From Yersinia proxima (lineage in GTDB: Bacteria > Pseudomonadota > Gammaproteobacteria > Enterobacterales > Enterobacteriaceae), in contig NZ_CABHYG010000014.1 of assembly GCF_902170785.1 (NCBI RefSeq), positions 310,001-374,000 on the forward strand: 64,000 nucleotides of DNA. The letters run 5' to 3'. How positions within the stretch are numbered: position 1 is the stretch's first letter; each line of letters starts with the position of its first letter. Below are positions 11,345 to 19,518 of the stretch, piece after piece. The notes under the pieces were generated by a model. The model made no database searches, was not told where the DNA came from, and worked only from the letters and a program-made list of their open reading frames with translations. A program made the position numbers and the translations under genes.

Positions 11345-11423
11345 TGAAGGGGAATCGTGCCGTTGGGGTCGTAGTCGCGTAAGCGACCGGAGCGCCCCTA
11401 GGTGCGGTAAACCCTTCACTCAC
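11345..11423. repeat. 79-bp imperfect palindromic repeat, copy A
   Basis: Ends TGAAGGG (11345-11351) and CCCTTCA (11412-11418) are complementary, and the centre is a perfect hairpin GTCGC-GTAA-GCGAC (1174-78, 79-82 and 83-87 of the 11300 block, i.e. 11374-11387). Copy B at 26057-26135, in the opposite orientation, matches 68 of 79 positions. Copy A sits between nirC and cysG inside the operon, so it would be in their mRNA, on the strand complementary to the GTAA loop. Possibly a member of the Yersinia palindromic MITE-like families such as YPAL; I cannot confirm the family by eye. Confidence 0.8.
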
Positions 11424-11449
11424 TGGTTTTGTCATTAACCTCGTATAAC

Positions 11450-12256
11450 TCACTCTTTTACGGCTTGTGGCGCATTGACTACCGTAGGCTGTGGACGTTG
11501 CTCCCGTGGGGTGGCATACCAATAACCCAGACCCATAAATACCGCGCCTGACAGGGTATTCCCCAGTGTCACCCACAGCAGGTTATGACCGATACCGCTC
11601 AGGGTGTAAGCCTCGCTGTGATGACCGAACCAGGACAAGGCGAACAGCGTCATATTTGCTACGGAGTGTTCGTAACCGGAGGCAATAAAGGCCAGCAAGC
11701 ACCACCAAATAGCGATAAATTTAGCTGCACCTTCTACCCGAATTGCCATCCAGATCGCCAGACAAACCAGCCAGTTACATAGTACACCCTTAAAGAATAA
11801 GGTCATAGCAGGCGCAGAGGTTTTTGCCAGCGCCGCGGTGTGCACCAAACTGGTATCCACTGACAGCAGGTTGCCGCCGCCGTAGTAATAAAGCAGGGCA
11901 ACAAAAACAGAACCCAGCAAATTCCCCAGCCAGGTTTGTGGCAGTACAGCCCACATTTGACTGGATTTGATCGTGCCCGCCTTGACTCCAAAGGTCAGGA
12001 ACATGGTGTGGCCGGTAAACAGCTCAGAGCCGGCGATAATCACTAAAGTCAGCGCCAGACCAAAGGTGGCCCCCATGACTAATGGGCGGTAAGCGGGGTC
12101 AATCAGATTGCCCAGGGTAAAAATCAGAATAATGCCAAGGCCGACATAAGCACCGGCCATCGCTGAACCAATCCAAAAGCCCAGCGGGCTTTCTTTTGCC
12201 AGTTTGACGATGCGGGCTGCGTTGGCCGCGCATTTGTTAATGGTGTCTGTATACAT
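11450..12256 (-). CDS. nirC: nitrite channel/transporter NirC
   Basis: Formate/nitrite transporter family pentameric channel that moves nitrite across the inner membrane for NirBD. Length 268 residues, as in E. coli. Six hydrophobic helices are recognisable, beginning at LGFWIGSAMAGAYVGLGIILIFTLG. Family signatures are IAGSELFTGHTMFL, PQTWLGNLLGS, KGVLCNWLVCLA and SGYEHSVANMTLF. Separated from nirD by a 205-bp gap with an ERIC-like element and from cysG by a palindromic repeat. Both gaps are larger than in a compact operon. Confidence 0.97.
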   Translation of the reverse strand: MYTDTINKCAANAARIVKLAKESPLGFWIGSAMAGAYVGLGIILIFTLGNLIDPAYRPLVMGATFGLALTLVIIAGSELFTGHTMFLTFGVKAGTIKSSQMWAVLPQTWLGNLLGSVFVALLYYYGGGNLLSVDTSLVHTAALAKTSAPAMTLFFKGVLCNWLVCLAIWMAIRVEGAAKFIAIWWCLLAFIASGYEHSVANMTLFALSWFGHHSEAYTLSGIGHNLLWVTLGNTLSGAVFMGLGYWYATPREQRPQPTVVNAPQAVKE

Positions 12257-12277
12257 ACTCTATCCCAGTCCCCTTGC

Positions 12278-12405
12278 TCTTGACGCCGCAGCGGTGTTCG
12301 CTGCACTCACCAACCCGAATCACTGACTGCCGTTGATCTCAAAATAAATAAGCTCATCGGGATTAGCTCGTTGGCTGCCTTGCTGCAACGCCAATATCTT
12401 TGGGG
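12278..12405. repeat. ERIC element, diverged, between nirD and nirC
   Basis: Shares with the other ERIC copies here the blocks GCTGCACTCACC, ACCCGAATCACT, AAGCTCATCGGGAT, GCTCGTTGGCTGCCT and CTGCAACGCC. The central palindrome usually reading CTTACnnnnGTAAG is replaced by a longer A/T-rich stretch around 12325-12350. It would be transcribed within the nirBDC-cysG mRNA and could form a long hairpin there. Boundaries are approximate. Confidence 0.75.
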
Positions 12406-12461
12406 ATGATTGATGTTATTTTTGTTAAGGATCCAGATTGACCGGATCCCCCAGTTATCTA

Positions 12462-12788
12462 TCACGCTTTGACTTGCACGATGCCGTCGCGAACCCGCGC
12501 ATCAAAATGGGCAACCGAGCGCGTTTCATCTTCCAGACAGAAGCCATCATGCAGGCGAAAATGTTGTTTTTTCAGTGGGCTGGCCACCCACAACTCACCT
12601 TGATGTTCTGCAATTAATCCGCGTGAGAGCACGCTGGCCTGAGCGAAGGGGTCAATGTTGCTAATGGCAAACACCTGTTCGTCGGCATAAGGCCGGAATA
12701 CCGCGACTTGATGCTCACCAATCAGGCCACATACGCCGCTACCGGGCAAAATATCGGCTAATGGGCAAAGTGGAATCCACTGACTCAT
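12462..12788 (-). CDS. nirD: nitrite reductase small subunit
   Basis: Small subunit of the cytoplasmic NADH-dependent assimilatory-type nitrite reductase. Length 108 residues with a Rieske-like fold (LCPLADILPGSGVCGLIGEHQVAVFR ... FAISNIDPF ... GELWVASPLKKQHFRL). The usual Rieske Cys/His cluster ligands are absent, as is normal for NirD. The ATG overlaps the nirB stop (ATGA), giving translational coupling. Confidence 0.96.
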   Translation of the reverse strand: MSQWIPLCPLADILPGSGVCGLIGEHQVAVFRPYADEQVFAISNIDPFAQASVLSRGLIAEHQGELWVASPLKKQHFRLHDGFCLEDETRSVAHFDARVRDGIVQVKA

Positions 12789-15331
12789 AAGTTATCCTCC
12801 AGTTCCAGCACCCGAACAGGGATGCGTTCATCCGGACGGGCCGGGCGATGTTGTTCACGTTCAGGCACTACTTGTACATTTGGGTCACGTAGTGGGCTGT
12901 TGATAAAGTGGGCGAAACGGACTTGCGCAGCCGGGTTTTCGACGGTGACTTTCCATTCGCAGGTGACTTTATCGCGCAGGCGCGCAATATCCGCTTCTAG
13001 CTGGTCGTTAATACCCAGTTTGTCATCGAGAATGACGGCGCGTAGATAGTTAATGCCACCTTCCAGACTTTCCAGCCACACCGAGGTGCGTTGTAGTTTA
13101 TCGGCGGTGCGGATGTAGAACATCATAAAGCGGTCGAGATAGCGCATCAGGGTTTCTTCATCCAGATCCGCTGCCAGTAAGTCCGCATGACGTGGTTTCA
13201 TCCCGCCGTTACCGCAGACATACAGGTTCCAGCCGTTTTCGGTGGCGATAATCCCTACATCTTTACCCTGTGCTTCTGAACACTCACGGGTACAGCCGGA
13301 AACACCAAATTTCATTTTGTGTGGTGTCCGGATGCCCTTGTAGCGGTGTTCCAGTGCGACACCGAAGCCGACGCTATCGCCAACCCCAAAGCGGCACCAG
13401 GTGCTACCGACACAGGTTTTTGCCATACGCAGTGCTTTGGCATAGGCGTGTCCGGTTTCAAAGCCCGCTTCAATCAACTGCGCCCAGATAGCCGGGAGAT
13501 CGTCTTTCTGTGCGCCAAACATCCCGACGCGCTGTGAGCCGGTCAGTTTGGTGTAGAGATTATATTGTTTGGCGATGCGGCCAATGGCCAGCAGACCATC
13601 AGGCGTGATTTCCCCACCCGGTGAGCGCGGGATAACCGAGTAAGTGCCGTCTTTTTGGATATTGCCGAGGAAATTGTCGTTGGTATCCTGCAACGGGGTG
13701 TGTTGCGGCTCCAATATATATTCGTTCCAGCAGGATGCCAGCAGTGAGCCCACCGTCGGTTTACACACTTCACAGCCGTAACCTTTGCCATATTTTTCCA
13801 GCAAGGCGTCAAAGCTCTTAATCCCTTCGACACGGATCAGGTGATATAGCTCTTGGCGTGAATACGCGAAGTGCTCACACAAATGGTGATTAACTTCAAT
13901 GCCTTGCTTGCTGAGTTCGGCATTCAACACTTGGGTTACCAGGGGAATACAGCCACCGCAACCGGTGCCGGCTTTCGTCGCCGATTTAAGTGCTGCTACG
14001 GTATGGCAACCCTGGCCGATGGCTTGAATAATGTCGCCTTTGGTGACATCAAAACAGGAGCAGATTTGTGCGGTATCCGGCAGGGAATCAACCCCCATCG
14101 CTGGTTTGCTGCCCGCATGGGCTGGCAAAATCAGGCTATCGGGATTTTCCGGTAGCTCAATATTATTCAGTGCCAATTGCAGCAGGTTACCGTAATCGCT
14201 GGTATCACCCACCAGTACCGCCCCGAGCAGTTTTTTGTTGTCGGCGCTGACCACTAGACGCTTATAAATCTCTTTGCTTTCATCGAGATAAACATAGCTG
14301 CGTGCGCCTTCAGTGCGGCCATGGGCATCACCAATCCCACCGACATCCACACCGAGGAGCTTGAGCTTGGCGCTCAAATCAGCACCCTGGAAGGCATTTT
14401 CGCGCCCCAGTAGATGGTCAGCGGCTACTTGCGCCATTTTGTAACCCGGCGCAACCAGCCCGAAAGTGCGCTCTTGCCAGGATGCACACTCGCCAATGGC
14501 GTACACATCCGGGTCGGAGGTTTGGCAATAATCATTGATAGCAATACCACCACGGCGCGCTGTGGCTAAACCGCATTGGTGAGCCAGTTTGTCTTGTGGG
14601 CGGATGCCGGTGGAGAAGACGATAAAATCGACTTCCAACTGGGTGCCATCGGCAAACAGCATGGTTTTGCGGCTGTTTTGCCCAGTATGGACGATTTCTT
14701 GCGTATTTTTACCGGTGTGAACTCTGACGCCCATGCGCTCAATCTTCTGGCGCAGTTGGTCACCGCCCATTGGGTCAAGCTGTTCTGCCATTAATACCGG
14801 AGCAAACTCAATGACATGGGTTTCCACGCCGAGGTTTTTCAGTGCGCCAGCAGCTTCCAAGCCTAACAATCCGCCACCAATGACTGCCCCGCGTTTACTG
14901 CGTCGGGTACATGCTTCGATGGCATTTAAGTCCTCAATGGTACGGTAAACAAAGCAGTCTTGCCCTTCGCTACCTTTAATCGGCGGGATCCACGGATAGG
15001 AGCCGGTCGCCATAATCAGCTTGTCGTAATATAGGGTACGACCGCTGTTGGAGTGGATGACTTTCTCTTTGCGGTTAATGGTAATGGCGCGTTCGCCAAC
15101 CAGCACTTTGACACCGTGCTTTTCATAAAAACCTTCGCGAACTAACGACAGTTCTTCCGCAGTGTGGTGGGAGAAGTAAGAAGAAAGATGAACCCGGTCA
15201 TAAGCGATGCGCGGTTCTTCGCAAAAGACGGTTATCTCAAATTGGTCTTTATCTGCTTTATCTAATAAGTCTTCAATAAAGCGGTGGCCGACCATACCGT
15301 TGCCGATGATGGCAAGTTTGACTTTGCTCAT
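12785..15331 (-). CDS. nirB: NADH-dependent nitrite reductase large subunit
   Basis: Reduces nitrite to ammonium with NADH during anaerobic growth. Length 848 residues, normal. Domain order: FAD-binding (AIIGNGMVGHRFIEDLL), NADH-binding (AVIGGGLLGLEAAGAL near 150), a [2Fe-2S] BFD-like domain with CSCFDVTKGDI and GTGCGGC near 425-460, then the siroheme/[4Fe-4S] domain with KTCVGSTWCRFG and GCTRECSEAQGKD near 640-690. First gene of nirBDC-cysG. Start ATG 15331 is preceded by GAGGC and lies about 23 bases after the inferred transcription start. Confidence 0.98.
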   Translation of the reverse strand: MSKVKLAIIGNGMVGHRFIEDLLDKADKDQFEITVFCEEPRIAYDRVHLSSYFSHHTAEELSLVREGFYEKHGVKVLVGERAITINRKEKVIHSNSGRTLYYDKLIMATGSYPWIPPIKGSEGQDCFVYRTIEDLNAIEACTRRSKRGAVIGGGLLGLEAAGALKNLGVETHVIEFAPVLMAEQLDPMGGDQLRQKIERMGVRVHTGKNTQEIVHTGQNSRKTMLFADGTQLEVDFIVFSTGIRPQDKLAHQCGLATARRGGIAINDYCQTSDPDVYAIGECASWQERTFGLVAPGYKMAQVAADHLLGRENAFQGADLSAKLKLLGVDVGGIGDAHGRTEGARSYVYLDESKEIYKRLVVSADNKKLLGAVLVGDTSDYGNLLQLALNNIELPENPDSLILPAHAGSKPAMGVDSLPDTAQICSCFDVTKGDIIQAIGQGCHTVAALKSATKAGTGCGGCIPLVTQVLNAELSKQGIEVNHHLCEHFAYSRQELYHLIRVEGIKSFDALLEKYGKGYGCEVCKPTVGSLLASCWNEYILEPQHTPLQDTNDNFLGNIQKDGTYSVIPRSPGGEITPDGLLAIGRIAKQYNLYTKLTGSQRVGMFGAQKDDLPAIWAQLIEAGFETGHAYAKALRMAKTCVGSTWCRFGVGDSVGFGVALEHRYKGIRTPHKMKFGVSGCTRECSEAQGKDVGIIATENGWNLYVCGNGGMKPRHADLLAADLDEETLMRYLDRFMMFYIRTADKLQRTSVWLESLEGGINYLRAVILDDKLGINDQLEADIARLRDKVTCEWKVTVENPAAQVRFAHFINSPLRDPNVQVVPEREQHRPARPDERIPVRVLELEDNL

Positions 15332-15388
15332 TTTTGCCTCAATTTTTAATTTTCTACCCTCACCTTAATCTTCCGTACAGCGCATTTA

Positions 15389-15402
15389 TTGATGTAAATC
15401 AA
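15389..15402 (-). promoter_or_regulatory. FNR box of the nirB promoter
   Basis: TTGATGTAAATCAA is a full match to the FNR consensus TTGAT-N4-ATCAA. If centred at -41.5 (15395.5), transcription starts near 15354. A -10-like TAAGGT on the minus strand at 15362-15367 fits, giving a 5' leader of about 23 bases. This activates nirB under anaerobiosis. Confidence 0.9.
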
Positions 15403-15415
15403 TTTGCTTTCCATA

Positions 15416-15431
15416 TACCTCTAAGGTGGTA
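15416..15431 (-). promoter_or_regulatory. NarL/NarP 7-2-7 site upstream of nirB
   Basis: TACCTCT (15416-15422), AA, GGTGGTA (15425-15431) form two inverted NarL/NarP heptamers with the 2-base gap needed for NarP and NarL binding. The centre is 28 bp from the FNR box centre. That equals the -69.5 to -41.5 arrangement known at E. coli nirB, supporting nitrate/nitrite induction. Confidence 0.85.
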
Positions 15432-15612
15432 GATGGCTGATTTTAAACGTTTTTTATAAGTTGCGGATTTTACTCATCTTTAGCTGAATGGTTTCAGTTT
15501 TGCTTTTTTTATTCTTTAAATCGAAACGCTGTTTTATTAAAAGAAAATCGAGCGAGTGACGGTGAGTCGGGTAAGCTAAAGCGTAATAACGAAAGCAATA
15601 ATGGAGTCATCT

Positions 15613-16908
15613 ATGGCGGGCCAATCTTTAACGAATCATTTATTAAGTACAATTAATAATGTCCGCCTTAGCGGGCAAATTGGGCTGTGGCAGATAGCCA
15701 TTGCCGAGGGCAAAATCACCGCGATTATGCCGCAACCGGAGCAGCCAGTAACCGGTGAGGGGGTATTGGATGCCCAAGGTGGGCTGGCATTGCCGCCATT
15801 TGTTGAGCCGCATATTCATCTGGATACTACTCAAACCGCCGGGCAGCCAAGCTGGAACCAATCCGGCACCTTGTTTGAGGGCATTGAGCGCTGGGCTGAA
15901 CGTAAGGCTTTGCTGACTCGCGACGATGTTAAACAGCGCGCCTGGCAAACCCTGAAATGGCAAATAGCCAATGGCATTCAGTATGTCCGCACCCATGTTG
16001 ATGTATCCGACCCCAGTCTGACGGCTTTAAGCGCGATGTTGGAAGTCAAAGAAGAAGTCAGTCCGTGGGTGGATATGCAGATTGTCGCCTTCCCGCAAGA
16101 AGGGATTCTCTCCTATCCTGATGGTGCCGCACTTTTGGAAGAGGCGCTGCGGCTGGGAGCTGATGTGGTTGGCGCGATTCCTCATTTTGAATTTACTCGT
16201 GAATATGGCGTCGAATCGCTACATATTGCCTTTGCATTAGCGCAAAAATATCAGCGGCTGGTGGATGTTCATTGTGATGAGATTGATGATGAGCAGTCGC
16301 GCTTTGTCGAAACAGTGGCGGCATTGGCGCACCGGGAGAACATGGGCGCGCGGGTGACCGCCAGCCATACCACGGCGATGCACTCTTATAATGGTGCTTA
16401 TGCCTCTCGGTTATTCCGCTTACTGAAAATGTCCGGTATTAACTTTGTAGCCAATCCGCTGGTGAATATTCATCTGCAAGGGCGCTTTGACACTTATCCC
16501 AAGCGACGGGGCATTACGCGGGTGAAAGAGATGCTGGCGGCACAGATTAATGTCTGTTTTGGTCATGATGATGTGTTCGACCCGTGGTATCCGCTGGGCA
16601 CCGCCAATATGTTGCAGGTGTTGCATATGGGGTTACATATCTGCCAGTTGATGGGATACAGCCAAATCAATGATGGATTGAATTTGATAACCACCCACAG
16701 TGCCAGAACCCTGAATTTATCAGATTATGGTGTACAGCCGGGTAACAGTGCCAACCTGATTATTCTGCCAGCAGAAAACGGTTTTGATGCGGTGCGGCGG
16801 CAAGTGCCGGTGCATTATTCCATTCGCCACGGTGTGGTGATAGCAAAGACGCAACCAGCAGAGAGCTGGATTTATCTCGGTCAGAAAGAGCGGGTAGATT
16901 TTAAATAA
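15613..16908 (+). CDS. codA: cytosine deaminase
   Basis: Hydrolyses cytosine to uracil and ammonia for pyrimidine salvage. Length 431 residues from ATG 15613; GGAG at 15604-15607 fits this start better than the in-frame ATG at 15601, which overlaps it. Amidohydrolase signatures: metal-binding PHIHLD (His67, His69), [13 protein letters not shown] with a further metal His, [11 protein letters not shown], and [11 protein letters not shown] with the metal Asp. Very close to E. coli CodA. The permease gene codB, directly upstream in E. coli, is missing: nirB is the upstream neighbour, divergent. Confidence 0.96.
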   Translation: MAGQSLTNHLLSTINNVRLSGQIGLWQIAIAEGKITAIMPQPEQPVTGEGVLDAQGGLALPPFVEPHIHLDTTQTAGQPSWNQSGTLFEGIERWAERKALLTRDDVKQRAWQTLKWQIANGIQYVRTHVDVSDPSLTALSAMLEVKEEVSPWVDMQIVAFPQEGILSYPDGAALLEEALRLGADVVGAIPHFEFTREYGVESLHIAFALAQKYQRLVDVHCDEIDDEQSRFVETVAALAHRENMGARVTASHTTAMHSYNGAYASRLFRLLKMSGINFVANPLVNIHLQGRFDTYPKRRGITRVKEMLAAQINVCFGHDDVFDPWYPLGTANMLQVLHMGLHICQLMGYSQINDGLNLITTHSARTLNLSDYGVQPGNSANLIILPAENGFDAVRRQVPVHYSIRHGVVIAKTQPAESWIYLGQKERVDFK

Positions 16909-16957
16909 ATGGAATTGCCCTGCACCGAAGTGGTGGCAGGGCAATCAAACAGCTAAA

Positions 16958-18142
16958 TCAATGAGTCACGTGGCCGTGGCTGCGGTGCTTGGTGAAGAAG
17001 CCCAGAATCAGACACATCACAAACACGGTCAGGTACAAGCCGTTGGCGGTTGCCAGCGCGGCATGAACACCACTATTAGCCACAATCGGGCCAGTGACCA
17101 CGAAGGTCAACATGGTGCCGACAGTGCCGCAGGTCAGAATGAAGTTCACCAGTTTTGGTGAAGACACTTTGGTTTGCAGCGAACCCAATGTAATCAATGT
17201 GGTGTATATGGCACTAGAGACAAAGCCCAACGTCAGAATGTAGTAGCTCAGGTGTTCTGGATTATCGGTGCTGACAAACATGTACATCGCCAATGTTGCC
17301 AGCGCCGCTAACACGGTAACGATGCGTTGCAGGTCAAAGAAGCGCAGGATAAAGCTGAATACCCACATCCCAATCATGTAAGAAATCCAGAAATTACTGA
17401 CCAATTGGCCAGCCTGACTGATATCCATGTTGAAGGTTTTGGTGGCGTATTCCGGCACCCACTGGATGAAACCGAGTTGGCCCAAGATATAACACAGTGC
17501 AGCAATCGCCAGGAACAGCACGCCGACACCCCATTTTTCTTTCACCACAGGCTTGCTTTGATCGGTGGCTTTATGGCCCAGAACCGGGAATTCAGAGCAC
17601 AGTGTCAGCACGAAAATACCGACATACAACAAGCCGATGCAGGCATAGACCCAGTACCATTCAATATGGCGTGCCAGCAGCATCGCTGCGGCAACTGGGA
17701 AAATCATCCCGGCCATGCTGAAGAATGAGTCGGTGAACAGCAGGCGTGAACCGCGCTGACGTCCTTCATACATGTGGGTGATCAGGAAAGTCCCTATCGA
17801 CATGGTTATCCCGCTGACGACCCCGAGAATGAACATGCTGATGGAGAACACCATCAGGTTATGACCAACCATTAATCCGGCAATGGCGATTAACATCAGA
17901 ATAAAACCAAACACTAACTGACGTTTTAATGGAATGATTTCCATCAACCAGGCATTCAGGAAGATAGAGATCAAAATACCGGCATTAAGGAAAGTGAATG
18001 TGTTACTCATACTGGCAATAGGCAGATTGAAATACTCTGCGATATTTCCCATCACCATCCCGGTGACAATAACTAACGCACCGGTCAGCGCGTATGAAAA
18101 GTAACTGATCCAAGTGAGTCGAAGGCGATTGCTGTTATTCAT
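16958..18142 (-). CDS. tsgA: TsgA, major facilitator superfamily transporter
   Basis: Inner-membrane MFS protein of 394 residues with about twelve predicted helices. Starts [28 protein letters not shown], very close to E. coli TsgA. Its substrate is not known; in Salmonella it has been connected with selenite/tellurite-sensitive growth. A start seven codons upstream (18163) is possible, and neither start has a clear ribosome binding site, so 18142 follows the family. In E. coli tsgA lies directly before nirB; here codA is between them and points towards tsgA. Confidence 0.92.
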   Translation of the reverse strand: MNNSNRLRLTWISYFSYALTGALVIVTGMVMGNIAEYFNLPIASMSNTFTFLNAGILISIFLNAWLMEIIPLKRQLVFGFILMLIAIAGLMVGHNLMVFSISMFILGVVSGITMSIGTFLITHMYEGRQRGSRLLFTDSFFSMAGMIFPVAAAMLLARHIEWYWVYACIGLLYVGIFVLTLCSEFPVLGHKATDQSKPVVKEKWGVGVLFLAIAALCYILGQLGFIQWVPEYATKTFNMDISQAGQLVSNFWISYMIGMWVFSFILRFFDLQRIVTVLAALATLAMYMFVSTDNPEHLSYYILTLGFVSSAIYTTLITLGSLQTKVSSPKLVNFILTCGTVGTMLTFVVTGPIVANSGVHAALATANGLYLTVFVMCLILGFFTKHRSHGHVTH

Positions 18143-18454
18143 AGATGGGGCCTGTGTCAGCATAATGTTAAGTCAATAATAGTAAGAGCATGTATAAAAA
18201 GCGCTCAAACCATTTCAGCACTGAGGCGGCGGATCCTAGCACAGGCATAGTGAGTTTTTGTGATTTACATTCAATTTTTAATGCAATGAGTGGGGCGTGA
18301 TTGCGAAAAATAGTGAGATGTCACAATTTGTAGTGGCGAGGCATTGATAAATATTCTGAATATGACAGGAGATGAGAATATTTTGAGTCTGCTTTCACAC
18401 CAGGAACGAGTGGCAGACAGATGCATGTTAATCGGCGCAGAGTTTACATAAATG
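18143..18454. other. gap between the LacI-type regulator and tsgA (312 bp)
   Basis: No gene seen. It must hold the end of the regulator transcript and the tsgA promoter, both on the minus strand. It is AT-rich with several short inverted sequences, for example ATATTC-T-GAATAT around 18350-18362. No strong intrinsic terminator or complete known operator could be identified. Confidence 0.5.
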
Positions 18455-19435
18455 CTATTTTTTAGGCGGCATAACTGACTCACGCATGATAATCGCAGGT
18501 GGGAAACTGGCACTGGGAATCAAGGGGTTAATGAGCAGTTGAGTGGCATAGCGCGCCATTTCTACAATGGGGAAATGTAAGCTGGTTAATGCCGGGCTGA
18601 CAAATGGAGCACGTTCGCCACTATCATAGCAAAGCAATGAAATATCCTGCGGGACTTGCAAGTGATGCTTATTGATAGCGAGCAGAGCACCAATAGCCAT
18701 TTCTTCGTTACAACAATATATGGCGGTGGGGTGCTGTGGTCGTTTGAGGATCTCATCTGCACGTTGATAACCGCTTTCCAGGTCATAAACCCCTTCCACA
18801 CAAGCTACTGGCTCTAAACCGGCCAATTGCATCGCATCAATAAAGCCCTGACGACGTAATTCACTGGAATGGCGCTGCGCGGAACCACTGATACAAGCAA
18901 TGTGGCGATGGCCGGCATCAATAAGTACTTGTGTAGCCATTTGGCTGGCACGGCGATGATCAAAAGTGACACAGCGTGCTTCCAGGCCGGGAACCAGTCT
19001 ATCCAATAAGACAAACGAACGGCCTGCTGCCGCTAACTGATGCAGCCTTTCATCACTGAGAAAGCGCACATGCAGGATTAATCCATCACAACGTAAGTTA
19101 TACAGGCGCTGAATAGCCTGCCATTCCTTATCTGCGTTATCCCGCCCCTGAGTGACTAATAGTTGTTTACCCTGCGACTCGGCTTCAGTTTGGACGAAAT
19201 CCATCAACGCCCCAAAAAAGCCACCACGGTAGGATGTGGTCACTAACCCCAGCGTATTACTTTGGCTGGAGGCCAGTGCCCGTGCGGCAGGGTTGGGGGT
19301 GTAGCCCAATACCGCGACCGCTTGTTCGACTTTTTCACGCGTTTGCGCTTTAACATTGGTATCACCGTTAACCACGCGCGATACCGTAGCGCGGGAAACC
19401 CCGGCTAATACCGCGACGTCTTCCAGTGTGACCAT
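18455..19435 (-). CDS. LacI/GalR-family transcriptional regulator
   Basis: Length 326 residues from ATG 19435. A longer TTG start at 19447 is in frame, but GGAG about ten bases before the ATG favours the latter. The N-terminal helix-turn-helix reads TLEDVAVLAGVSRATVSRVVNG, followed by the hinge helix ARALASSQSNTLGLV. A periplasmic-binding-protein-like sugar domain fills the rest. It lies downstream of and in the same direction as a GH4 phospho-glucosidase gene whose promoter carries an 18-bp LacI-type palindrome. It probably represses that gene and itself in response to a beta-glucoside or its phosphate. The effector is not predictable from sequence. Confidence 0.9.
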   Translation of the reverse strand: MVTLEDVAVLAGVSRATVSRVVNGDTNVKAQTREKVEQAVAVLGYTPNPAARALASSQSNTLGLVTTSYRGGFFGALMDFVQTEAESQGKQLLVTQGRDNADKEWQAIQRLYNLRCDGLILHVRFLSDERLHQLAAAGRSFVLLDRLVPGLEARCVTFDHRRASQMATQVLIDAGHRHIACISGSAQRHSSELRRQGFIDAMQLAGLEPVACVEGVYDLESGYQRADEILKRPQHPTAIYCCNEEMAIGALLAINKHHLQVPQDISLLCYDSGERAPFVSPALTSLHFPIVEMARYATQLLINPLIPSASFPPAIIMRESVMPPKK

Positions 19436-19453
19436 TGTTGACTCCAATCCCCT

Positions 19454-19505
19454 TATTACTTGAAGTTGCAGGGGAGAACTGCAACTCCAATTATGTAGGA
19501 GTATA
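19454..19505. repeat. ERIC ends-only remnant
   Basis: TTACTTGAAGTTGCAG and CTGCAACTCCAATTATGTAG are the two outer ends of an ERIC element joined by only GGGAGAA. The right part matches the right end of the ERIC at 32893-33015 closely. AGTTGCAG/CTGCAACT makes an 8-bp stem. It lies between the GH4 gene and its regulator, where it may affect the mRNA. Interpreted as an internally deleted ERIC. Confidence 0.6.
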
Positions 19506-19518
19506 AAATGAATGAATG

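Noticed and set aside
11340-11576. 78-residue minus-strand frame over palindromic repeat copy A
   Set aside because: It runs across the repeat and the 3' end of nirC in another frame. The repeat at copy B gives a similar spurious frame.
18259-18263. TGTGA half-site upstream of tsgA as a Crp site
   Set aside because: The other half reads TTCAA instead of TCACA. A nearby GTGA-GATG-TCAC has a 4-base gap, not the 6 Crp needs.
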